Shown: positions 1 to 6,869, numbered from the stretch's first letter. The stretch: 9,303 nt of DNA from Deltaproteobacteria bacterium (GCA_027403435.1 DAHZDR010000274.1:1-9303), one strand, 5' to 3'. Translations and numbers: made by a program. Notes: generated by a model from the sequence alone, not told the origin.

Positions 1-1
1 G

Positions 2-79
2 GTCAGCGACGCGGGCCAGCGCGAAAGCCACGTCCACGACGTTTTTATCACCAAGGAAGCGCCCAACTATCGTCAATAA
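2..79 (+). CDS. C-terminal end of an unidentified protein (partial)
   Basis: A reading frame open from the left edge ends at a TAA at 77-79 and gives 25 residues finishing KEAPNYRQ. The fragment is hydrophilic, contains two closely spaced histidines (HVHDVF), and uses GC-ending codons like its neighbours, so it is probably a real gene tail. It lies 102 bases upstream of ddl on the same strand. I do not recognise the family from so short a piece, and the 5' part is outside the window. Confidence 0.5.
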   Translation, partial: VSDAGQRESHVHDVFITKEAPNYRQ

Positions 80-116
80 TCGCGCCGCCGCTCGAACCTC
101 GACGCCGGCCGTGGCA

Positions 117-138
117 GAATCTTCGCGATTCGTGAATC
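117..138. promoter_or_regulatory. GAATC/GATTC dyad cluster upstream of ddl
   Basis: Three alternating arms, GAATC (117-121), GATTC (127-131) and GAATC (134-138), lie in the short gap before ddl. The last two form the 12-bp dyad GATTCGTGAATC (127-138). The first two could instead form a small hairpin with a 5-base loop. This is the least GC-rich spot in the gap, so it could be an operator or part of a promoter. A weak -10-like CAGAAT (115-120) overlaps it, without a good -35. Function is inference only. Confidence 0.25.
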
Positions 139-181
139 CGCGCGCGCGGACGGGCGCGGCGGGGAAGGCGGCGGCTAGTCG

Positions 182-1336
182 ATGAGGCGCAGCGGTAAAA
201 TCCGCGTCGGAGTTTTGTTCGGAGGCCGGTCCGGCGAACATCAGGTTTCGCTGCGTTCGGCGCTGACCATAATCGGCGCGATGGATCCGCGGCGCTACGA
301 AATCGTGCCGATCGGCATCGCGCGCGACGGCCGCTGGTATTTGCGCGATGACGCCGTGGCGACGCTCAGCGCCGCCGCCCCGAAGCTGCGCGCCCTTGGC
401 CGCGGCGGCGCCCCGGTGACGCTTGTCCCCGAACCGCGCGGCGGCGAACTCGTCGTTTTCACCAACGCCGGCGCCGCCGCGGCGCCGCGCCTGGACATCG
501 TTTTTCCGATCCTGCACGGCACCTACGGCGAAGACGGAACGATTCAGGGCCTGCTCGAACTGGCCGGCGTTCCCTACGTCGGCGCGGGCGTGCTCGGCTC
601 CGCGCTCGGGATGGACAAGGACGCGCAAAAACGCCTCCTGCGCGCCTCGGGCGTTCCGGTGGTGCGTCATTTCGCGCTCACCCGCGCCGAACTTGCCGAC
701 GATCCCGCGCGCGCGCGCCGCCACGCCGCCGAACTCGGCTATCCGGTCTTCGTCAAGCCCAACGCGCTCGGCTCCTCGATTGGCATCAGCCGCGTCAAGC
801 ACGTTCGCGCGCTGGCCGCGGCGCTCGAGGACGCGCTGCGTTACGACCGCAAGGTTTTGCTCGAGGAGGCCTGCGCGGGCCGGGAATTCGAATGCGCCGT
901 GCTCGGCAACGATCGGCCCGCGGCCTCCGTGCCCGGCGAAATCGTCGTCACCGGCCACGATTTCTACAGCTACGAATCGAAGTACGTCGATCCCGAAGGC
1001 GCCGCCACGCGGATTCCCGCCGACGTGCCCGCCGCGATCGCCGAGCGAATTCGCGCGCTCTCGATCGCCGCCTTCGCCGCGCTTGGACTGCGCGGCATGG
1101 CGCGTGTGGATTTTCTCGCCCGTCCCGATCTTTCGGAGATTTTCGTCAATGAGGTCAACACCATCCCCGGCTTCACCGCGATCAGCATGTATCCGCAGCT
1201 CTGGGCGGCGAGCGGCCTGCCTTTGCCGCAACTGATCGATCGGCTGATTGAACTCGGGCGCGCGGAGTTCCGCGCACGCTCCCGGCTCAAATACCTCTAC
1301 CAGCCGCCGCTTCGCAAAGGCCGCGCCGCGCGATGA
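182..1336 (+). CDS. ddl: D-alanine--D-alanine ligase (ATP-grasp)
   Basis: Cytoplasmic ATP-grasp ligase that joins two D-alanines to make the terminal dipeptide of the peptidoglycan stem peptide. All family landmarks are visible in its 384 residues. The N-terminal substrate loop is GGRSGEHQVS with Glu19. HGTYGEDGTIQG and the ATP-grasp motif KPNALGSSIGIS follow. The omega-loop FYSYESKY keeps the tyrosine typical of D-Ala-D-Ala rather than D-Ala-D-Lac ligases. The metal ligands appear to be Asp310, Glu324 and Asn326 (in NEVNTIPGFT). The length is slightly above the usual 310-370, with about 15 extra basic residues at the C-terminus. The ATG at 182 sits just before the first beta-strand; a purine-rich GGGGAAGG (161-168) lies 13 bases upstream, rather far for a ribosome site. 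The stop overlaps the next start as ATGA, so the downstream gene is probably translationally coupled. It is not embedded in an obvious mur/fts cluster within this window. Confidence 0.96.
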   Translation: MRRSGKIRVGVLFGGRSGEHQVSLRSALTIIGAMDPRRYEIVPIGIARDGRWYLRDDAVATLSAAAPKLRALGRGGAPVTLVPEPRGGELVVFTNAGAAAAPRLDIVFPILHGTYGEDGTIQGLLELAGVPYVGAGVLGSALGMDKDAQKRLLRASGVPVVRHFALTRAELADDPARARRHAAELGYPVFVKPNALGSSIGISRVKHVRALAAALEDALRYDRKVLLEEACAGREFECAVLGNDRPAASVPGEIVVTGHDFYSYESKYVDPEGAATRIPADVPAAIAERIRALSIAAFAALGLRGMARVDFLARPDLSEIFVNEVNTIPGFTAISMYPQLWAASGLPLPQLIDRLIELGRAEFRARSRLKYLYQPPLRKGRAAR

Positions 1337-1956
1337 CGCCGCTGCTGATCGCCACCACCAATCCGGCCAAGCTGGCCGAATACCGCCTGCTGTTGCGCGG
1401 CTACGCTTTGCGCGTGATGTCGCCGCGGGATTTCGCGATCGCCGCGGAAGCTCCCGAAGACTCCGCGAGCTTCGCCGAAAACGCGCTGCTGAAAGCGCGT
1501 TTTTATTTCGCCCGCGCGCGCGTCGCCACGCTGGCCGACGACGGCGGCCTCGAAGTGGACGCGCTCGGCGGCGCGCCCGGCGTCAGATCGCATCGCTGGC
1601 TCGGCGAGGACGCCGACGATCGGCGGTTGGCCGACGAAATCGTGCGGCGGATGCGCGGCGTCGCGCCGCCGCGCCGTACCGCCCGCCTGCGTGCGGCCGC
1701 CGCGCTGATCCGCGAAGAGGCCGGAGGGGTTCGTGAACTGCTGGCCGAAGCCGCCCTTGAAGGCATGATTGCCGAACGCCGCCATGAGTCGATCCGGCCC
1801 GGGTTTCCTTATCGCGCGGTGCTGTTTCTGCCGGAGCGCGGATGCTATCTCGGCGAATTGAGCGAGGAAGCGGCGGCGCGGCTTAGCCAGCGGCGCGCGC
1901 TGGTCGATCAACTCGATACCGCCCTGCGCCAAATCGCCGCCGCGTCCGCGGACTGA
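1333..1956 (+). CDS. rdgB: RdgB/HAM1-family nucleotide pyrophosphatase, divergent
   Basis: The family (Ham1/RdgB, XTP/dITP diphosphatase) hydrolyses non-canonical purine triphosphates such as dITP and XTP to monophosphates, keeping them out of DNA. The 207-residue length is normal. The N-terminal phosphate-binding motif T8-x-N10-xx-K13, the SFAENALLKA helix and the catalytic acidic pair Asp69-Asp70 in ADDGGLEVDALGGAPGV are present. The C-terminal half departs from the family. The usual GFGYDPIF reads GFPYRAVLF (Gly157-Phe165), so the Asp-Pro is Arg161-Ala162. The usual EEK...SHR reads EEA...SQR, so the Lys is Ala180 and the His is Gln186. These are positions normally used for base recognition, so the annotated activity should be held loosely. 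It starts inside the ddl stop codon (ATGA, 1333-1336), with a weak AAAGG (1316-1320) upstream, and is probably co-transcribed and coupled to ddl. Confidence 0.85.
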   Translation: MTPLLIATTNPAKLAEYRLLLRGYALRVMSPRDFAIAAEAPEDSASFAENALLKARFYFARARVATLADDGGLEVDALGGAPGVRSHRWLGEDADDRRLADEIVRRMRGVAPPRRTARLRAAAALIREEAGGVRELLAEAALEGMIAERRHESIRPGFPYRAVLFLPERGCYLGELSEEAAARLSQRRALVDQLDTALRQIAAASAD

Positions 1957-1977
1957 TCCACGCTCCGGCGCGGGCGG

Positions 1978-2007
1978 CTCCCGGCTGCGTAACCGGGCCT
2001 CCCGGCT
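1978..2007. repeat. CTCCCGGCT direct repeat with alternative CCCGG/CCGGG hairpins
   Basis: CTCCCGGCT occurs at 1978-1986 and again at 1999-2007, a spacing of exactly 21 bp or two helical turns. Between them lies CCGGG (1993-1997), complementary to the CCCGG in either copy, so two mutually exclusive hairpins are possible: 1980-1984 with 1993-1997, and 1993-1997 with 2001-2005. The element follows the rdgB stop by 21 bases and precedes the channel gene. It could be a weak terminator (there is no T-tract), an attenuator or an operator, and in GC-rich DNA chance is a real alternative. Confidence 0.3.
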
Positions 2008-2137
2008 ACCATAGCGGCGCGCGCCACAGTAGTATCCGATGCGCCCGGATCGCGTCGGACGCCGTGCCGCCGGCCGCGCGCGCCTCGGTTTGGCGCCGCC
2101 CGGCGCCGGATTTCGCCGCCGCCGGTCCGCATCGCCG

Positions 2138-3652
2138 ATGCATCTGACGCCGCTGCAAACAGTTCTCGGATTCGCGCTGCTCGGTCCCGACGCGCGCATC
2201 ATCTTCGACGCGATCGTGATCGCGCTGTTCACGCTCGCCGCGATCGTCATTCGCCAGCGCCGGGCATTGTTCCCGGTGACCGGCCTGCTGATGTGCGCGG
2301 CGGGTTTCGCCTTCGATCTGCTCGCCACGCCCGGCGTCGCGGTGGCGATGGGCTGGGCGCCGTGGGCCGGCGGCGTCGCCCTGGTGATGGCGAGCTGGGG
2401 CGTGATTCACCTGCTGCTCGCGCTGGCCGACCACTTCGCCCATCGCACGCGCGCCCATTTTTCGACCATCTTCAAAGACCTGCTGATGGTCACGCTGTGG
2501 GGCGTGATCCTGATGCTGGTGCTGCGCCAGGATTTCCACTTCGACCTGACGCCGCTGCTCGCTTCGACCGCGATCGTCGCCGCCGTGATCGGGTTCGCCC
2601 TGCAGGAAAGCCTCGGCAATATCTTCAGCGGCCTGACGCTGCAATTGAGCAAACCGTTCGATCCGGGCGATTGGGTGCGCTCGGGCAATTTCGTCGGCCG
2701 CATCCAGGGCATCGGATGGCGTTCGACGTCGCTGCTCACGCGCAGCAACGAAAAGCTCGAAATTCCCAACTCGATGCTGGCGAAGGACGCGCTGGTGAAC
2801 TATTCGGCGGACGTCGTTGGCAGCGATCTGATGATCGGCGTCAGTTACGCCGCGCCGCCCAACCATGTCCGCGCCGTGATTTGCGAGGCCTTGGGCAATG
2901 TCCCCGGCGTAAGACAAACGCCGCCGCCCGAAGTCTTCACCTGGGAGTACGCGGACTCCGCAATCCGCTACCGCATCCGCTACTGGATCGCCGACTATGC
3001 CGAGGTCGATCGGATTCACGACGCGGTCGCGACCGCGCTCTGGTACGTGCTGCGCCGCAAAGGCGTCGAGATTCCCTACCCGCAAATGGTCGTTGCGCGC
3101 GCGCCCAAACCCGCCGCCGGCCTTGACGAAAACCTTGAGCGCGAGCTGATGAACGAATTGCGCCAGGTCGATTTCCTGCGCGATCTGAGCGACGCGGCGC
3201 TGCGGCTGCTGCTCCCCGGCGTGGTCGTGCAAAAATACGGCGCGGGCGAAGCGATCGTTCGCGAGGGCCAGGAGGGCGATTCCCTGTTTCTCATCCGCGC
3301 CGGAACCGTCGAGGTGCTCGCCGCCGCCGCCGACGGCCGCACCGTCCATATCCGCGATCTCACCCGGCCCGCGTTCTTCGGCGAGATGGCGCTGATGACC
3401 GGCGAACGGCGCATCGCCACCGTGCGCGCCCACACCGACGCCGAACTGATTGAGCTTGGCCGCGCCGCCTTCGGCGAGCTGTTCAAGAACCATCCCGAAA
3501 CCGCCGCCCAGATGGGCGAGGTGATCGCGCGCCGAATGTCCGAGCGGCGGGAATTGCTCGCCGCCGCGCCCCAGGGCGACGGCGCCCACACGCGCGCCAA
3601 CTGGCTGCTCACGAAGATGCGCGCCGTGTTCAATCTGAGCCTGCCGCGCTAA
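2138..3652 (+). CDS. MscS-family channel with C-terminal cyclic-nucleotide-binding domain
   Basis: Inner-membrane small-conductance channel of the MscS superfamily fused to a cAMP/cGMP-type sensor. Hydrophobic segments lie near residues 22-38, 44-62, 78-97, 113-130 and 139-158. The pore-lining helix and the start of the beta domain follow, with the family signature GFALQESLGNIFSGL then LSKPFDPGDWV (about 152-180). The MscS cytoplasmic region runs to about 320. After a linker, residues about 350-475 form a CNMP-binding domain: a beta-roll (GEAIVREGQEGDSLFLI...GTVEVL) and the phosphate-binding cassette FFGEMALMTGERRIATV, with Gly415-Glu416 and the arginine pair that normally contacts the cyclic phosphate. 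The frame is open back to an ATG at 2039, but those 33 residues are Arg/Ala/Gly-rich and unlike a channel N-terminus, so the ATG at 2138 is preferred. Neither start has a clear ribosome site. The adenylate cyclase gene is under 1 kb further on, opposite strand, making cAMP the likely ligand (inference). Confidence 0.93.
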   Translation: MHLTPLQTVLGFALLGPDARIIFDAIVIALFTLAAIVIRQRRALFPVTGLLMCAAGFAFDLLATPGVAVAMGWAPWAGGVALVMASWGVIHLLLALADHFAHRTRAHFSTIFKDLLMVTLWGVILMLVLRQDFHFDLTPLLASTAIVAAVIGFALQESLGNIFSGLTLQLSKPFDPGDWVRSGNFVGRIQGIGWRSTSLLTRSNEKLEIPNSMLAKDALVNYSADVVGSDLMIGVSYAAPPNHVRAVICEALGNVPGVRQTPPPEVFTWEYADSAIRYRIRYWIADYAEVDRIHDAVATALWYVLRRKGVEIPYPQMVVARAPKPAAGLDENLERELMNELRQVDFLRDLSDAALRLLLPGVVVQKYGAGEAIVREGQEGDSLFLIRAGTVEVLAAAADGRTVHIRDLTRPAFFGEMALMTGERRIATVRAHTDAELIELGRAAFGELFKNHPETAAQMGEVIARRMSERRELLAAAPQGDGAHTRANWLLTKMRAVFNLSLPR

Positions 3653-3667
3653 TCCCGCCGCGCCGGG

Positions 3668-3698
3668 TTGCCGCGGCGGCGGCGATTCGGGTTATGCT
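3668..3698 (+). promoter_or_regulatory. Possible sigma-70-like promoter for the double-EthD gene
   Basis: TTGCCG (3668-3673) and TATGCT (3693-3698) are separated by 19 bases in the gap after the channel gene. Each matches four of the six sigma-70 consensus bases, and the spacing is longer than ideal. This is the best candidate in the gap, but it is weak. The gene may instead be read through from the channel gene. Confidence 0.25.
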
Positions 3699-3758
3699 GG
3701 CGCTGCCGCCGCCGCGAGCGCCGGACGGCCGCACACGACCGGCCGCCGCGCCGGCGGC

Positions 3759-3765
3759 GAAGGAG
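3759..3765 (+). promoter_or_regulatory. Ribosome binding site that decides the EthD start
   Basis: GAAGGAG ends at 3765. Two in-frame ATGs follow, at 3768 and 3774. The spacing to the first is 2 bases, too close for normal initiation. The spacing to the second is 8 bases, near ideal. This is the clearest Shine-Dalgarno sequence in the window, and it favours the start at 3774 over the longer reading by two residues. Confidence 0.75.
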
Positions 3766-3773
3766 CTATGGCG

Positions 3774-4445
3774 ATGATCAACGTGATTTCTTTCGTCAGA
3801 CGCAAACCCGGGATGGCGCTCGACGCCTTCACCGAATACTGGCGCACGATTCATGCCGCCGCCGTCCGGCGGGTTCCGGAAATCCGCCGCTATGTGCAGT
3901 CGCAGACCCTCGCTTCCGGATACGCCAAGGGCGAACCGCGCTTCGACGGAATCGCGGAAATCTGGTACGACGACCCCGCCGCGATGCATCGCGCGGCCCA
4001 ATCGCCAGCGGCGGCCGCCGCGCTTGCCGACGACGATAATTTTCTCGACATGAGCCGTTTCGCCACGATCGTGACCGACGAAGTCGTGCAAAAGAACGGC
4101 GCCGCCAGCCCCGCGATGAAGAAAATCGTCGAAGTGGTCACGCGCAAGCCCGGCATGGATCCCGCCGCGTTCCATCGCTACTGGAGCGAAACGCACGGCC
4201 CGCTCGCCGCGAAAATTCCGCAGTTACGCCGCTACGTGCAATGCCACGTTCGGCCGTCGGCGTACCGTGACGGCCGTATTCCGATTTTCGACGGAGTGGC
4301 GCAAACCTGGTTCGACGATACCGACGCGATGCGCGCCTCGTCCCGTGCGCCTGAATACGCGGCGACCCGCGCCGACGAGCCGAACTTTATCGACGGCTCA
4401 CGCCTCGCCTTCATCATCACCATCGAGCGCGTGATTATCGGCTAA
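3774..4445 (+). CDS. Tandem double EthD-like domain protein
   Basis: A soluble 223-residue protein built from two copies of an EthD-like (dimeric alpha/beta barrel, ferredoxin-like) domain of about 105 residues each. The repeats align well. The first has RKPGMALDAFTEYW, then IHAAAVRRVPEIRRYVQ, FDGIAEIWYDD, NFLD and a beta-strand ending in a hydrophobic run. The second has RKPGMDPAAFHRYW, then THGPLAAKIPQLRRYVQ, FDGVAQTWFDD and NFID. The second keeps the classical HGPL...P...Y.Q core; the first has HAAA instead of HGPL, so it is the more diverged copy. EthD was named from the ethyl tert-butyl ether degradation cluster, where its biochemical role is unclear, and relatives occur in polyketide and aromatic metabolism. 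Two fused copies probably make an intramolecular version of the usual homodimer. No signal peptide or membrane segment is seen. It sits between the channel and the convergent cyclase; its substrate cannot be deduced. Confidence 0.88.
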   Translation: MINVISFVRRKPGMALDAFTEYWRTIHAAAVRRVPEIRRYVQSQTLASGYAKGEPRFDGIAEIWYDDPAAMHRAAQSPAAAAALADDDNFLDMSRFATIVTDEVVQKNGAASPAMKKIVEVVTRKPGMDPAAFHRYWSETHGPLAAKIPQLRRYVQCHVRPSAYRDGRIPIFDGVAQTWFDDTDAMRASSRAPEYAATRADEPNFIDGSRLAFIITIERVIIG

Positions 4446-4453
4446 CGCCGCGT

Positions 4454-4477
4454 CCTTCGGCCGTTGTCGGGCCAAGG
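4454..4477 (+). terminator. Possible hairpin terminator after the double-EthD gene
   Basis: CCTT (4454-4457) and GGCC (4459-4462) pair with GGCC (4470-4473) and AAGG (4474-4477), giving an 8-bp stem with one bulged C and a 7-base loop. It begins 9 bases after the EthD stop. No T-tract follows, so it is not a canonical intrinsic terminator, but its position between converging genes fits an end-of-transcript structure. Other small GC-rich inverted repeats lie in the same gap (4508-4530 and 4564-4577). Confidence 0.35.
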
Positions 4478-4582
4478 CGCCCAGAATCGGGAATCGGACA
4501 GGCGGAGCGCGGGCGCTCGATCTTCCCGCGGCCCGTCCAAATCTGTGTGTAGCCGGGACGCGGGCCGGGATACCGGCGCCGT

Positions 4583-6811
4583 TTACTTGACGTCGAACTC
4601 GAAAACTATCTCGCCCGGATTACGCGGGTCGGGCGCGCCGAGCCGCTCCAGGCACATCGCGATCACCCGGTCACCGGGCCGGTCGGAGAGCAGCGCGCGC
4701 AGTTCGGGCTCGGGCGAATCGCCGGCGCGCAGCTTTTCGATCGCCCGCTCGAATCTTTCGTAGTAGGCGCTATCGACGCCGTCTCCGGCGCGCCCCGCCA
4801 CTTCCACCACGGGCGCCAACTGGTCCTTGCCTTTGACCTTGACCAGCCCGATTTCGCGTCCGATGAAATCGCCGCCCGCCTCCGCGAACGCCTGCCGATT
4901 GACCAGGATGTCAACCTTGAAATGGCGCGTCAGACCCTCCAGCCGCGACGCCAGGTTGACGGTGTCGCCGATCGCCGAATAATCGAAGCTCCGTTCGCCG
5001 CCGAAATTGCCGACCACCGCCTCGCCGGCGCATACGCCGACGCCGATCCGCAGGTCGGCGAAGCGTTCGTCGGTCGCGGCCAGCCGCCTCAGCTCCTCGA
5101 TCATCCGCACCGCGCAGCCGATCGCCGCGCGCGCCGGATTCTCCATCGGCCCGGGCGCGCCCCAGAACGCCATAATCCCGTCGCCCATCAGCTTGTCCAC
5201 GGTGCCGCCGCATTCGAGGATCAGGTTGGTCATCACGGTCATGTAGGTGTTGAGCAGCGCCACCAGCGGCTCCGGATCCGTGCGTTCGGCGCGCGACGTG
5301 AAATTGACGATATCCGAAAACAGGATCGCCAGATGGCGGCGCTCGCCGCCGAGTTTGAGGCCGCCGGGATTATCCACCAGCGAAGCGATCACTTCCGGAC
5401 TGAGATAATGCTCGAAGGCGTGCCGGATAAACCATTTTTCACGGCCCTCGACCGCGTAGCGCCAGCTGATCACGAAAATGTAGGTCACGGCCAGCGTCAG
5501 CAGCGGAAAGACCACCCCCAACACTTCGCCGTCCATGCGCAGCAGACGGATCGCCCAAGCGAGATAGCCCACGCCGAGCGCCAAGCCCACCATGGCGCTC
5601 GAGATCGCCGTCAGATATGCGGCGGCGAAACTGATCGCCACGCCAATCGCGACGCCCGCCCATGCCTCGACGAACCAGAGTTGGCCGGTGCTGACCAGAA
5701 AGCCGCCGCTCAGCACGTTATCGACCGCGCTCGCCTGCACTTCCACGCCCGGGAAATCGCCGCCTTCGGGCGTGACCACGCGATCGCCCAGCGCGCGTCC
5801 GGTCAGGCCGACCACCACGATTTTGCCCTTGAGCGCGCCGGGCGGCACGCGCCGGGCGATAATGTCGGCGACCGAATATGACGGAATCGTGCCCGCCGGT
5901 CCGCGGAAACGGATCATCATGCGGCCGACTTCATCGACCGGAATCGCGACCGGGCCAATACTTACGCCGGCGACGCCGGTCGGGACCAGCCGCAGCCCCA
6001 GCGGCGGAAATCCGGCGTATGCGTCCGCCAGCGCCAGGAACAGCGGCGCGCAATAGCGCCCGTGAAAACGGAACACCGCCGGAATCGAACGGACCGCGCC
6101 GTCGGAATCATGGTCGATATAGACGTAGCCGGTAGCGCGCGCCGCCCGGTTCAGCGCCTCGATTGGCGGCAAATAGCCGGCCGCCGTCATCGCCGCGTCG
6201 AGCGCGTCCGGCGTCTTGCGGATCAGGTTGTAAAATAGCGGCGGCGGCTGAGCGAAGTCCGTGTGGAAGCCGGCGACGCTCGCCGCCCGGGCGCGCATCG
6301 CGGCCGGTTCCAGCGGATCCGTCACGGCGCTGAAGGTGTAACCGAGGATCGTCGTTCCTTGCGCGGCGATCGCCCGCGCGAATTCGGCGTCGTCGCTCCG
6401 CGCCAGCAGCGCGCGCACCGCCGGCCCCGCGACCCCCGCCGCGGCCAGGCGCGCGGCGATTTGCTCGCGCTCGACGTCGGCGGAATCGCGCTCGGTCATC
6501 AGCACGTCGAATCCGACCACCGCCGCCTGATAATTCTTGAGCGCGTCAACCAGCCGCGCCTCGATATCCCGACCCCACGGCCAACGCCCCAGCGCCGCGA
6601 TACTGCCGTCGTCAACCCGCGCGATTACCACCGCGCCAGTGGGCGGCCGCGGCGCCAAATGATGATAGATGATGCGATCGGAGACGCTGAGCTCAAGCGC
6701 TTCCAGTCCGCGCTTGCGGTTGAGCGTCGCCATCGCGGTGACCACCACGAGTCCAATCAGGACCGTCGTGAACGGCTTTTTCCAGGAGGCTTTGCGCGCT
6801 GACTCGGCCAT
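4583..6811 (-). CDS. CHASE2-domain class III adenylate cyclase
   Basis: Membrane receptor cyclase of 742 residues predicted to make cAMP from ATP. An N-terminal transmembrane helix (about 14-30) is followed by a periplasmic CHASE2 sensor (about 45-365), recognisable by VVIARVDDGSIAALGRWPW, GFDVLM and GKIVVVGLTGRALGDRV...PGVEVQASAV. Three transmembrane helices (about 377-400, 402-421, 429-449) and the linker HYLSPEVIASLV...LKLGGERR follow. The catalytic domain is about 492-660. Metal-binding Asp500 (LFSDIVNFT) and Asp544 (DKLMGDGIMAFWG), adenine-selecting Lys540, and transition-state Asn619 and Arg623 (GDTVNLASRLE) are all present. The position that is Asp in mammalian enzymes, and Thr in class IIIb, is Ser612 (DYSAIGD), so it looks IIIb-like. 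The C-terminal tail (665-742) is of the kind usual in this group. The fecR-like gene lies 77 bases upstream on the same strand, a combination seen repeatedly in bacteria. The ATG at 6811 directly precedes the basic end and first helix; only a weak ribosome site is visible. Confidence 0.94.
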   Translation of the reverse strand: MAESARKASWKKPFTTVLIGLVVVTAMATLNRKRGLEALELSVSDRIIYHHLAPRPPTGAVVIARVDDGSIAALGRWPWGRDIEARLVDALKNYQAAVVGFDVLMTERDSADVEREQIAARLAAAGVAGPAVRALLARSDDAEFARAIAAQGTTILGYTFSAVTDPLEPAAMRARAASVAGFHTDFAQPPPLFYNLIRKTPDALDAAMTAAGYLPPIEALNRAARATGYVYIDHDSDGAVRSIPAVFRFHGRYCAPLFLALADAYAGFPPLGLRLVPTGVAGVSIGPVAIPVDEVGRMMIRFRGPAGTIPSYSVADIIARRVPPGALKGKIVVVGLTGRALGDRVVTPEGGDFPGVEVQASAVDNVLSGGFLVSTGQLWFVEAWAGVAIGVAISFAAAYLTAISSAMVGLALGVGYLAWAIRLLRMDGEVLGVVFPLLTLAVTYIFVISWRYAVEGREKWFIRHAFEHYLSPEVIASLVDNPGGLKLGGERRHLAILFSDIVNFTSRAERTDPEPLVALLNTYMTVMTNLILECGGTVDKLMGDGIMAFWGAPGPMENPARAAIGCAVRMIEELRRLAATDERFADLRIGVGVCAGEAVVGNFGGERSFDYSAIGDTVNLASRLEGLTRHFKVDILVNRQAFAEAGGDFIGREIGLVKVKGKDQLAPVVEVAGRAGDGVDSAYYERFERAIEKLRAGDSPEPELRALLSDRPGDRVIAMCLERLGAPDPRNPGEIVFEFDVK

Positions 6812-6841
6812 GGTCGCGCCCGTCAGTCTAGCGCATCGGCG

Positions 6842-6869
6842 ATGCGGCGATCAGTGCGCGCCGCCGCAT
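6842..6869 (-). other. Intercistronic hairpin between the fecR-like gene and the cyclase gene
   Basis: ATGCGGCG (6842-6849) and CGCCGCAT (6862-6869) form a perfect 8-bp stem with a 12-base loop. It lies inside the 77-base gap, 20 bases beyond the FecR-protein stop and about 30 bases before the cyclase start. No T-tract follows on the minus strand. It could stabilise the upstream message or lower cyclase expression relative to the FecR protein; neither role can be shown from sequence. Confidence 0.35.

Noticed and set aside
2039..2137. Longer start for the channel gene
   Set aside because: The 33 extra residues are Arg/Gly/Ala-rich low complexity, no ribosome site precedes 2039, and a hydrophobic membrane-protein start begins at 2138.
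1297..2328. Minus-strand open frame of 343 codons over the rdgB-like gene
   Set aside because: Shadow of the real plus-strand genes; Arg/Gly/Pro-rich and without a recognisable family.
2006..3589. Long minus-strand open frame (527 codons) opposite the channel gene
   Set aside because: It is antisense to a gene with clear MscS and CNMP-binding motifs. The translation is low-complexity and rich in His, Arg and Gln, as expected when GC-ending codons keep the opposite strand open.
3768..3773. Upstream ATG for the double-EthD gene
   Set aside because: It is only 2 bases from GAAGGAG; the ATG at 3774 has the right spacing.
4564..4577. GCCGG-GATA-CCGGC as a terminator of the cyclase gene
   Set aside because: Only 5 bp and no T-tract on the minus strand; such repeats are common by chance at this G+C content.
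4922..5881. Plus-strand open frame of 319 codons inside the cyclase gene
   Set aside because: Antisense to the catalytic and membrane part of the cyclase; no domain signal, and the composition (His, Arg, Gln, Asp) is that of a mirrored GC-rich gene.
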